Made by a program: the position numbers and the translations under genes. Below, in pieces: positions 53,317 through 59,455 of a stretch of DNA of 64,000 nt. The first letter of the stretch is position 1; each line of letters starts with the position of its first letter. The DNA is taken from positions 1,364,001 to 1,428,000 of the forward strand of contig CAVVMG010000001.1 of the NCBI GenBank assembly GCA_963749415.1, read 5' to 3'. The notes under the pieces are model-generated. The model saw nothing but the letters and a program-made list of their open reading frames with translations, was not told the DNA's origin and searched no databases. This DNA comes from JALYNX01 sp963749415. GTDB taxonomy: Bacteria; Actinomycetota; Acidimicrobiia; Spongiisociales; ZC4RG35.

Positions 53317-53375
53317 TTCTCCCCCCAGGAGCGAAGCGACGTTGGGGGGAGTGCCGGCGAAGCCGGGAGGGGGGC
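53317..53375 (+). repeat. Palindromic interspersed repeat, copy C
   Basis: This 59-base copy starts TTCTCCCCCCAGGAGCG, pairs back with CGTTGGGGGGAG and ends GGGAGGGGGGC, with the inner hairpin GCCGGCGAAGCCGG. It lies between the translin gene and tRNA-Ala. Confidence 0.75.
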
Positions 53376-53419
53376 TTTCGGCCCAGGCGCCACCCACCGA
53401 TACAATTCCTCCCCCGCAA

Positions 53420-53493
53420 GGGGCTGTAGCTCAGCCTGGCAGAGCACCTCGTTCGCAACGAGGGGGTCACGGGTTCAAATCCCGTCAGCTCCA
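53420..53493 (+). tRNA. tRNA-Ala, anticodon CGC
   Basis: A complete cloverleaf is readable. The acceptor GGGGCTG pairs with CAGCTCC (one G-U), the D stem is GCTC/GAGC, the anticodon stem CCTCG/CGAGG encloses TTCGCAA (anticodon CGC), and the T arm is ACGGG TTCAAAT CCCGT. The discriminator is A; no CCA is encoded. Its 3' part is the integration site of the downstream islands. Confidence 0.95.
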
Positions 53494-53494
53494 C
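53448..53494 (+). repeat. Attachment site att1 within tRNA-Ala
   Basis: The 47 bases from CTCGTTCGCAACGAGG to CAGCTCCAC recur exactly at 59307-59353 and, from TTCGC onward with two changes, at 63337-63379. Direct repetition of a tRNA 3' end is the standard scar of tyrosine-recombinase integration. Just inside island 1, TGCCAA occurs twice at 53526-53531 and 53538-53543, possible integrase arm sites. Confidence 0.85.
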
Positions 53495-53598
53495 TGGCTT
53501 TTCTCGGTATCGGCGCCGGCCAGGGTGCCAATCAAGATGCCAACTTCCAGCCAGGTGGGACATCAAATCCGTTTCCGCGGCGTCTCGTTTGCGTTTCG

Positions 53599-54039
53599 TT
53601 ACGGCAGACGTTTGCCAGCGTCAAATTCCGCGACCAGCTCATCAAGCGTTCGCTCACGCACCCCGGACGGACTCACCGTCATAAGTATTGGCAAGGGAGC
53701 CTTGCGAGTCTTACTTTTGATCGCCTCGTAGTTCCGCATCAGCAGTGAAGTCTGGATGGGACCGTTGAATTTCCCCGGACCTGGCCTGAGAACTGCCACG
53801 TGGACACCCGAACCAAGCAACTCTTCGAATAGGAACTTCTTCGCTCCGAAGTCGCGCACGTTCGCAGTGATCAGACAGTCGCAGCCGTGTTCGCTGGCAA
53901 GGGCCGGGATTTTCGGGTCCTTGATCCCGAGAGCACCCAGGTCCTCGATGTGGACGAAAGTATCTCCATCCTGGTTGAACATCGCCGTCGCTGCTCTGGC
54001 GACTCGCAGCTCAAGATTCTCATCTAGGAGGAACTTCAC
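53599..54039 (-). CDS. DUF5615/PIN-like toxin
   Basis: This 146-residue protein begins MKFLLDENLELRVARAATAM, with an acidic pair typical of the PIN-like DUF5615 family, and continues with LITANVRDFGAKKF. Such proteins act as putative RNase toxins. Its ATG overlaps the stop of the DUF433 gene (ATGA), so antitoxin and toxin are co-translated. A trailing Lys/Arg-rich segment is unusual but compatible. Confidence 0.68.
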   Translation of the reverse strand: MKFLLDENLELRVARAATAMFNQDGDTFVHIEDLGALGIKDPKIPALASEHGCDCLITANVRDFGAKKFLFEELLGSGVHVAVLRPGPGKFNGPIQTSLLMRNYEAIKSKTRKAPLPILMTVSPSGVRERTLDELVAEFDAGKRLP

Positions 54040-54710
54040 GCAGCACGTCCGACGCCCTCAAACGTCAGAGCGTCAACAACGGCGTCAGTGGTCAGCGCGG
54101 GATAGGACTTCATGACCTCCTCGACTGTCATGATGTCGTAGCCGCCATCGTCCACGTAGCGGGCGATCATCGCGGTTTCAATCCGCGTGCCGGCCACAAT
54201 CGGCGACCCACCGTGGATCAAGGCATCGGTGATGAGGAAGCGATATCCGGGGATCTCAAAGGACTTGTTCAACCAGTCACGCCGAGCCACTGCAATCCGC
54301 TCATTCAATTCAGGAATGGTGCCTTCGATAACGCCTTGACCCCCTGGGACCACCATCTGCGTGCCACCACTTCGAGCGATCAAGTTTCCGTCGACGCCCT
54401 TCGCGAACTCCAGGTCCTCGTCGACAAAGAGGTGGTCGAGTATCCAGGCGAAAGCCCGCCGCACGCTCCTCAGAGAAAAATCGAGGTCGTCACGAAGGTG
54501 CTGGACGGTGCGAATCTCGAGAACCTGCCGGTAGGACAGGATGGTTGGATAGCCGCGTCTCCCACGACGGACCGGCATGGACAGAAGGTCGGTATTCAGC
54601 CAATAGTGAACCTTCCGCGGGGTCATGCCTGGGAGGATGCGGCAGACTTCGGCAACGGTGTAGACACCTGTTGCCAAGTCGAACAGGCGTCGTCGGGGAG
54701 GATCAGTCAC
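54036..54710 (-). CDS. MerR-like HTH / DUF433 antitoxin
   Basis: This protein of 224 residues has an N-terminal MerR-like helix-turn-helix (GVYTVAEVCRILPGMTPRKVHYWLN and the wing PVRRGRRGYPTILSY) and a C-terminal DUF433 domain (IHGGSPIVAGTRIETAMIARYVDDG then YPALTTDAVVDAL). DUF433 proteins are antitoxins for PIN-like toxins. The HTH suggests it also autoregulates the operon. The start is GTG 54710. Confidence 0.7.
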   Translation of the reverse strand: MTDPPRRRLFDLATGVYTVAEVCRILPGMTPRKVHYWLNTDLLSMPVRRGRRGYPTILSYRQVLEIRTVQHLRDDLDFSLRSVRRAFAWILDHLFVDEDLEFAKGVDGNLIARSGGTQMVVPGGQGVIEGTIPELNERIAVARRDWLNKSFEIPGYRFLITDALIHGGSPIVAGTRIETAMIARYVDDGGYDIMTVEEVMKSYPALTTDAVVDALTFEGVGRAA

Positions 54711-54993
54711 GCCGGCACCAGACTACCGATGGGGTTTCTACCGTTTGTGGCATCTCCCCCCTCATCATCCTCGCCGGATTCGCCTTTCGATCTGGCCCAT
54801 GGTGATCTCGTGGAAGGCCTGCTTGTTCTCTCGCGGGATTCCTCGCGTCGCTCCTGGGCTTCTTCGGCGACGGCCGTGGTTTGGGCCTACGTCACCACAT
54901 AGGAACCGTAAGGACACCGCCGTCTCATGACCTGGCCTGGCCGCTACACCCCGGCGGACGAAAAACGCACATGAGATGGCATTGAGGGGGCCG
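54711..54993. other. Gene-poor stretch upstream of the toxin-antitoxin operon
   Basis: I see no convincing gene here. A minus-strand frame containing AEEAQERREESRER looks protein-like but lacks a start codon and a clear homologue, so it may be a remnant. Confidence 0.4.
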
Positions 54994-55197
54994 TTAACCT
55001 CGCGATTCCCTAGGTGGATCGTGAGCGTGTCGATGGCCGGTCCCGGTGAGTTCTCCGCTCTCCATCACCCATCCCCAGGCTCGGGCCTGAATCCACTCAG
55101 GAGTCCGGCGCAAGTGGACCATGTCTTCCTCGGGAAGCGACAGGGTGAGGCATTTGAGGAGGATCGTCATCCGGTCTGAAATTTCAATGTAAGCCAT
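54994..55197 (-). CDS. Small hypothetical protein (GWVMESGELTGTG motif)
   Basis: This 67-residue protein starts MAYIEISDRMTILLKCLTLS and ends with WGWVMESGELTGTGHRHAHD. I do not recognise it. A second, truncated copy of its end lies at 56953-57048. Between the copies, substitutions are mostly synonymous or conservative on this strand, which argues that the sequence was coding. Confidence 0.45.
   Translation of the reverse strand: MAYIEISDRMTILLKCLTLSLPEEDMVHLRRTPEWIQARAWGWVMESGELTGTGHRHAHDPPRESRG
55036..55077. repeat. 42-base diverged repeat, copy 1
   Basis: This starts GCCGGTCCCGGTGAG and matches 57004-57045 at about 36 of 42 positions. On the minus strand both encode GWVM(E/D)SGELTGTG. 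Confidence 0.6.
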
Positions 55198-55313
55198 TGA
55201 CCGAGTGTGTCGGCAGGGTGGGACAGATCCTTCATGGTGCGCGAGACCCCTACGCCTTGACGTGTAGGTTTCAGGATTCCACGGTTCGCTGACCGGACAG
55301 TCGGGGGTTTGAG

Positions 55314-56081
55314 ATGGCGTCGACATTCAAGGTTCGGAATCAGTGGGCTCCTTACCGCTGCATCTTCTCGAGTGAGGAGCCGAAGATCCAGGCTGTCCTT
55401 TGGGGGAAGAATCGAGGGCAAACTCCGAAGGGTCTTCAGCCGGCGTGGACCGCGCTGCAGACCGCGCTCACCGACAGCGGTTACGGCACCCCTAAGAAGG
55501 TCAGTTTCAGAAGGGACTGCCCACCAGGAATCAAACCCCACAACTGCGAGAAGAACGGCACGAACTGTTCACTCCACAACTATGGGCTGGCAGTAGACAT
55601 CGACCCGTTTGCTGCCGGCAACGACTACTTCGTCGACCAACCGTTCGGCTCTACGTGGGATTTCGGTGATACGACGATCAAGCGAGTGCATGTGACCGCG
55701 GTGGAGAACCTTGAGACGGTGAGCGGGGCTCAGTTGTTCAGGTGGAAGGGCTGGGATATTGGCGACAGCATGCATTTCCAGATCGACTGTCGCCCCTCGG
55801 ACATAGCGAGCGGAATCGCAGGACAGACCGGCGAGGTTGAGGTAGAGAACCGACTAGCAGTCGAAGGAGAAGTGGATATGGCTTTTACACCCGAGGAGGA
55901 GGCGTTCCTCAAGAAGCTCTTCAAAGTGGTGGTGAAGGACATGGGGTCCAACGCCACGTTTGCAAGGTTCGCTATCGAAAACCTCAGACAGGACATCATC
56001 ACGAGAGCCGAACTAGTCGAGGCCCTGCGAGATCTGCCATCGAGCGATGTCGACGAATTAGTGACCCGCTTGAACCAGTAG
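55314..56081 (+). CDS. M15-like peptidoglycan peptidase, no signal peptide
   Basis: This 255-residue protein carries the zinc and catalytic pattern of M15 (VanY/D-Ala-D-Ala carboxypeptidase-like) enzymes: CSLHNYGLAVDIDPF and, later, WDIGDSMHFQIDC. A C-terminal helical tail follows (FTPEEEAFLKKLFKVVVKDMG). No signal peptide or lipobox is present, so it may be a phage-type endolysin or a toxin released in other ways. ATG 55314 follows GGGGGTTTGAG. Its partners in the island are unclear. Confidence 0.72.
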   Translation: MASTFKVRNQWAPYRCIFSSEEPKIQAVLWGKNRGQTPKGLQPAWTALQTALTDSGYGTPKKVSFRRDCPPGIKPHNCEKNGTNCSLHNYGLAVDIDPFAAGNDYFVDQPFGSTWDFGDTTIKRVHVTAVENLETVSGAQLFRWKGWDIGDSMHFQIDCRPSDIASGIAGQTGEVEVENRLAVEGEVDMAFTPEEEAFLKKLFKVVVKDMGSNATFARFAIENLRQDIITRAELVEALRDLPSSDVDELVTRLNQ

Positions 56082-56267
56082 CTGGTTGGCCCGGGGGAGA
56101 AATCCCACTCCAACGAAGTTTCGCGACCCTGTAGCCACTCACATCTATGGGATTACGTTCGAACTGTGTGGGACCGATGTCACGTCGAACCCACAGTTAA
56201 AATAAGGCCAGGGCGGGGGCTTCGATCGCGTCGACTCCTCGAAGGCACCCTCAAACGGTCGAGCCCT

Positions 56268-56483
56268 TCACCCGTCCGTCCCGATGACACTTTCGATCTC
56301 GTCCCACTCGACGAGGAATGGCACTCCCGTCTCGGGACTAGCGAAAGTCAACGGCGTGTCGATCCAGGGCGTTTCAGACTGCGGCCACACCAGTCCAGCC
56401 TCTCCCCCATAGACGCCGACCCGTTCTTCGCCAGCCGTCACGATCCGGTACCGCTTGCCGGGATGAAACTCCACCTCTGCCAC
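56268..56483 (-). CDS. Small hypothetical protein
   Basis: This 71-residue acidic protein (GTG 56483) begins MAEVEFHPGKRYRIVTAGEE and has a predicted beta-rich pattern (LVWPQSETPW, FLVEWDEIESVIG). It has no recognised relatives here. The preceding 186 bases (56082-56267) hold no clear gene. Confidence 0.4.
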   Translation of the reverse strand: MAEVEFHPGKRYRIVTAGEERVGVYGGEAGLVWPQSETPWIDTPLTFASPETGVPFLVEWDEIESVIGTDG

Positions 56484-56520
56484 GTCCTCGAACCTACTCG
56501 GCTACCTGCAGGGTTCTCTT

Positions 56521-56793
56521 GTGAGCTATCACCGACCTGAGCCACGGTCTCTGATCGTCGGGTCCTTCGACATCTTCATGACACGCACCGCTCAAGCGAC
56601 CAACGACGTGATGAGACGATTGACAATCGTCTCCGTCTTATTGCTTCCTGCGGTTGTGATCGCCGGGATCATGGGAATGAACTTCAAGGTCGGCCTCTTC
56701 GAGCAGGCATGGATGTTCTGGGTGACCCTCGGCATCATGGCCACCCTCGCCGCCGCCACGCTGTGGATCGCCAAACGCAACAAGTGGCTATGA
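56521..56793 (+). pseudogene. CorA-family transporter, C-terminal fragment
   Basis: Only the last 90 residues of a CorA-type Mg transporter are present: TRTAQATNDVMRRLTIVSVLL, the GMN signature in IMGMNFKVGLFEQAW, and the second membrane helix ending KRNKWL. The large cytoplasmic domain and most of the stalk are missing upstream. It is probably a remnant; a GTG at 56521 could still allow a two-helix peptide. Confidence 0.7.
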
Positions 56794-56952
56794 GCCTGGC
56801 TCATCGAAGACAGCACAACACCCGAACACCCAGCCCGAAACATTGTTAGCCCAAAGCAACGACGGGTAGTCAGCAACTTGCTGGGAGACTGTCGGAGCCC
56901 TGCGGACCTCCCCTGGAATGGTTCACAAAACCCTGGGCGGGGCTCCGACCTC

Positions 56953-57048
56953 CTAGCGGTCGGGCAAGATTCCCCGAGGATGATCGTTGGTCGCATGACG
57001 AGAGCCGGTCCCGGTGAGCTCGCCGGAGTCCATCACCCAACCCCAACC
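56953..57048 (-). pseudogene. Truncated copy of the GWVMxSGELTGTG gene
   Basis: The minus strand encodes GWVMDSGELTGTGSRHATND and ends at a TAG (56955-56953). Upstream the frame dissolves into a GC-rich Arg/Gly run with no start, so only the C-terminal third remains. Confidence 0.35.
57004..57045. repeat. 42-base diverged repeat, copy 2
   Basis: Partner of 55036-55077; see that entry. Six mismatches, mostly silent on the minus strand. Confidence 0.6.
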
Positions 57049-57147
57049 CCGACCCCGCCTTCGGCGGCATAGGACGCGACACAAATCGACGCTTTCGAAG
57101 TGAGCTTCCTGGGTAACCCGGAGAATCGATCGTCACAGGAGGACGAT

Positions 57148-57342
57148 ATGAACGAAGGTACCGGAACCAAGTGGGAAGGCCGTTGGGATCAACTCAAGGG
57201 CAAGACCAAGCAACTCTGGGGCAACATCACGGACGATGACCTCGATGTCGCGGAAGGCGAGTACGACGAGTTGGTCGGACGCATCAAGGAGAAGACCGGC
57301 GAGACCGAGGAGTCCATCAGAGAGCGTCTCGACCAGGACTGA
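57148..57342 (+). CDS. CsbD-family stress protein
   Basis: This 64-residue acidic protein matches the CsbD pattern: KWEGRWDQLKGKTKQLWGNI followed by DLDVAEGEYDELVGRIKEKTG. CsbD proteins accumulate in general stress; their biochemical role is unclear. AGGAGG lies 6 bases before ATG 57148. Confidence 0.85.
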   Translation: MNEGTGTKWEGRWDQLKGKTKQLWGNITDDDLDVAEGEYDELVGRIKEKTGETEESIRERLDQD

Positions 57343-57478
57343 CGACCCACCCTCTAAACGCCCTACTTTCGGGCCAAGAATCTTCTCCCGCTGACCGGGG
57401 AGCGTGGCGCGAAGTAGGATTCGCCTTCGATCCGAGGCGACCCGAACGGTCGCCCGTTGGCACAGAAAGGGAGCCGCT

Positions 57479-57553
57479 ATGGGGCGTGGTGGAATCATTT
57501 GGACGGTCGTGGGCATCCTGCTCATCATCGCCCTACTTATCTGGATCCTCTGA
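57479..57553 (+). CDS. 24-residue hydrophobic membrane peptide
   Basis: ATG 57479 opens MGRGGIIWTVVGILLIIALL then IWIL and stop, a single membrane helix, with AAAGGGAG at good spacing upstream. It resembles the very short membrane proteins of the lmo0937 type often found near CsbD and other stress genes. Its size makes it easy to miss. Confidence 0.55.
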   Translation: MGRGGIIWTVVGILLIIALLIWIL

Positions 57554-57594
57554 GAGGGGCATGCGCTTAGGGCGGCTCACAGCCTTGGGCGGGT

Positions 57595-57924
57595 TCAATG
57601 ATGGGCTGCGTGGACATCAGCCCGCTTGATCCTGTCAACGTCGATCGTGATTTCGCCGACGCCTACGTACGTCGGCGTGATCGGCCCTTGTCTGAGCGCG
57701 GCGACCAACCTGTCCGCTTCGGGAGTTCTCTCGACCAGGAACTTCTGCAGTCTCGGAAGTGAGAAGTGAGCGAAATCGGCGACAACCTCTGGCCGCTTCC
57801 TGGAGTGATAGCGGGCGTTGCTCGACACCAACACGCGACCGATCGGCTTCTCACCTGGCAACGGGGCCGAATCCCGCCACACGCTGATGATTGTCGGAGA
57901 TTCAGAATCGAGAGTCACCCTCAC
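57595..57924 (-). CDS. Hypothetical protein, third gene of an island operon
   Basis: This 109-residue protein starts at GTG 57924, overlapping the preceding gene's stop (GTGA). It begins MRVTLDSESPTIISVWRD and contains PRLQKFLVERTPEADRLVAALRQG. I do not recognise it. It is the last gene of a three-gene minus-strand unit. Confidence 0.5.
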   Translation of the reverse strand: MRVTLDSESPTIISVWRDSAPLPGEKPIGRVLVSSNARYHSRKRPEVVADFAHFSLPRLQKFLVERTPEADRLVAALRQGPITPTYVGVGEITIDVDRIKRADVHAAHH

Positions 57925-58466
57925 TGCAGGTCCTTCCGCATTTGATCTCGGAGTCGGTTCTTCTCCGCCGCCGCGTTCTCCGCCTCCTCACGTTGAAGCC
58001 TCTGACCTTCGGCGAGCGCATCTTCGAGGAAGTTCGGCTTGGGCGGGCCGAACTCGTCGCGTGGCGTCACGTAATCGGCTTCCATCATCATGGATTCGAT
58101 GCCGGAGCCCGCGCCTTCCACTGCCGGCCTCCCGACGGGAACCGGGGTCCTCCTCGCCTCCTGTGCCATCTCCGCGGCGGCCAGCGCCGCCCGCTCGGAT
58201 TGGAGTTTCCGCATGGACGCCTCCTCTCTCACCATCGATGCGAACACTGACCGGGTAATCGCGGGCCTCCCACAATCATCGACCAACACGACGATGCCCT
58301 GCTCGGCCAGATATATTTCCCAGCCTTGGATCGGTTCGGAAAGGTCGAGGGACAGGTGAGCGACGGGGACCAGCCGACAACAATCACTGACTGTCCGCGT
58401 TTCCTCGGGGGTGGATTCGTTTCTCATGGTGTGAACCTCCTGGTTCAGTCGTTTGGTTTCAGTCAT
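57921..58466 (-). CDS. Hypothetical protein with a long charged helix
   Basis: This 181-residue protein has an N-terminal folded part (VPVAHLSLDLSEPIQGWEIY, then GIVVLVDDCGRPAITRSVFA) and a helical Glu/Ala/Arg-rich second half (MRKLQSERAALAAAEMAQEA and AENAAAEKNRLRDQMRK). The ATG at 58466 overlaps the stop of the upstream gene by 8 bases. A later ATG (MRNESTPEETRT) is an alternative. Function is unknown. Confidence 0.5.
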   Translation of the reverse strand: MTETKRLNQEVHTMRNESTPEETRTVSDCCRLVPVAHLSLDLSEPIQGWEIYLAEQGIVVLVDDCGRPAITRSVFASMVREEASMRKLQSERAALAAAEMAQEARRTPVPVGRPAVEGAGSGIESMMMEADYVTPRDEFGPPKPNFLEDALAEGQRLQREEAENAAAEKNRLRDQMRKDLQ

Positions 58467-58761
58467 GTCTCTCTTTCCTTTCTGTTTCCAGGTCGGCCAG
58501 CAGCCGTCGGACCGATTCGGGGAGCCGCCCTTTCCGTCGGGCCGGGAGCCGCGGCGGCAGTCCGGCCAACCTCCGACGTTCCGCCAGGTGGGCAGGGACC
58601 CACTCGAAGTAGTACTGGCCGCTGAGGTCGTTAGCGTCGAGCCACTCGTCGAGAAGCACCCGCTTCCGTTCCTCCTCCGGGCTGCCCCAGTGGTCGAAGT
58701 CGGGGATGAGATGCGCCGGCATTTCCATCGGCGGCACCTTCGGGCTTCGTTTCCTAGCCAT
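58459..58761 (-). CDS. Hypothetical protein, first gene of an island operon
   Basis: This 100-residue protein begins MARKRSPKVPPMEMPAHLIP and contains DFDHWGSPEEERKRVLLDEW and a basic C-terminal region (RLAGLPPRLPARRKGRLPES). The ATG is at 58761, at the broken end of the integrase remnant on the other strand. I do not recognise it. Confidence 0.5.
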   Translation of the reverse strand: MARKRSPKVPPMEMPAHLIPDFDHWGSPEEERKRVLLDEWLDANDLSGQYYFEWVPAHLAERRRLAGLPPRLPARRKGRLPESVRRLLADLETERKERHD

Positions 58762-58769
58762 CCGCCGTC

Positions 58770-59146
58770 CTCGCCTTGTCCCCGACGCTCTTCGCTGGCA
58801 CCGGAAGCGCCAGGTCGAGGAAAAGCTGTACCTGGGGGACCGCTGGCCGCTCCAATGGCAATCCCTGGTGTTCGTGACCACCAACGGGACACCGGTGAGC
58901 CCGTCCAACATGCGGCGGATGATCTCGATGATGGCCAGGGACGCGGACATCTCGGGAAAGGTGACGCCCTACGACTTGAGACACAGCGCCACGTCGCTTC
59001 TTAGCGCGTCGGGGGTGCCCCCTGAGTTGTTGGCCGATCTTCTCGGCCACACCTCCACGAGGATGGTGGAGCGGTTCTACCGGCATCCGGTGACGCCAAC
59101 GATCTCGGTTGCCGCTGACAACATCGACCAGGCCCTCGGACTCTGA
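58770..59146 (+). pseudogene. Tyrosine recombinase, C-terminal fragment
   Basis: About 125 residues of the catalytic domain remain: PDALRWHRKRQVEE, VFVTTNGTPVSPSNMRRM, TPYDLRHSATSLLSASGVPP and LLGHTSTRMVERFYRHPV. The second Arg (LRH), His (LGH) and the Tyr nucleophile (FYRH) are present, but the N-terminal arm-binding domain and the first catalytic Arg are missing. It ends 160 bases before att2, the usual place for an integrase. Confidence 0.75.
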
Positions 59147-59455
59147 CCAGGGGCCAATAAAGGTGCCTATCGGCGCTGATCGTGGCCATTTGGAATCGTG
59201 AATGGCCATCGGGCGAATCGGCGAGCAGAGCCGATAACGCCAGCTGGTAGCAGGAGAAAACGTGACAGGGGTGGACACCGGGCGACAGCGGTGGTCAAGG
59301 CCCTATCTCGTTCGCAACGAGGGGGTCACGGGTTCAAATCCCGTCAGCTCCACCGATTTCGCCTTGGTCAGGGCAAGGGGCTAGGTACTTCGTAGGAGAT
59401 GGCCACGGCGGCGGCCGTAACGGAGGAGTGAGCCGGACAACGCGGCGAGCCTGGG
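59147..59455. other. Intergenic region carrying att2
   Basis: No protein gene is seen. It contains the att2 repeat at 59307-59353 and separates the integrase remnant from the island 2 gene. Confidence 0.5.
59307..59353 (+). repeat. Attachment site att2, junction of islands 1 and 2
   Basis: This is an exact 47-base copy of the tRNA-Ala 3' end (53448-53494). The upstream half of a tRNA is missing, so it is a scar and not a functional tRNA. Confidence 0.85.

Larger units (their letters stand above)
56794..57147. other. Gene-free stretch with a duplicated gene remnant
   Basis: No intact gene is seen. The main content is the second copy of the GWVM(E/D)SGELTGTG sequence near 56953-57048. Confidence 0.4.
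53494..59353. mobile_element. Island 1: degenerate integrative element at tRNA-Ala
   Basis: This 5.9-kb segment lies between att1 and att2. It holds a toxin-antitoxin pair, an M15 peptidase, fragments of genes (CorA, a duplicated unknown gene), CsbD, tiny proteins, a three-gene unknown operon and a truncated integrase next to att2. Gene density is lower than in the flanking chromosome. Without a whole integrase it is probably no longer mobile by itself. Confidence 0.75.

Noticed and set aside
52748..53566. Minus-strand frame containing ELTGFEPVTPSLRTR
   Set aside because: It is the antisense reading of the tRNA-Ala gene, a well-known false protein; the same happens at 63185-63379.
54745..54930. 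Small plus-strand frame after the toxin-antitoxin genes
   Set aside because: No ribosome-binding site, no domain and composition like random GC-rich sequence.
59307..59353. Second tRNA-Ala gene
   Set aside because: Only the 3' 47 bases are present; acceptor 5' strand and D arm are missing, so it is an att scar.
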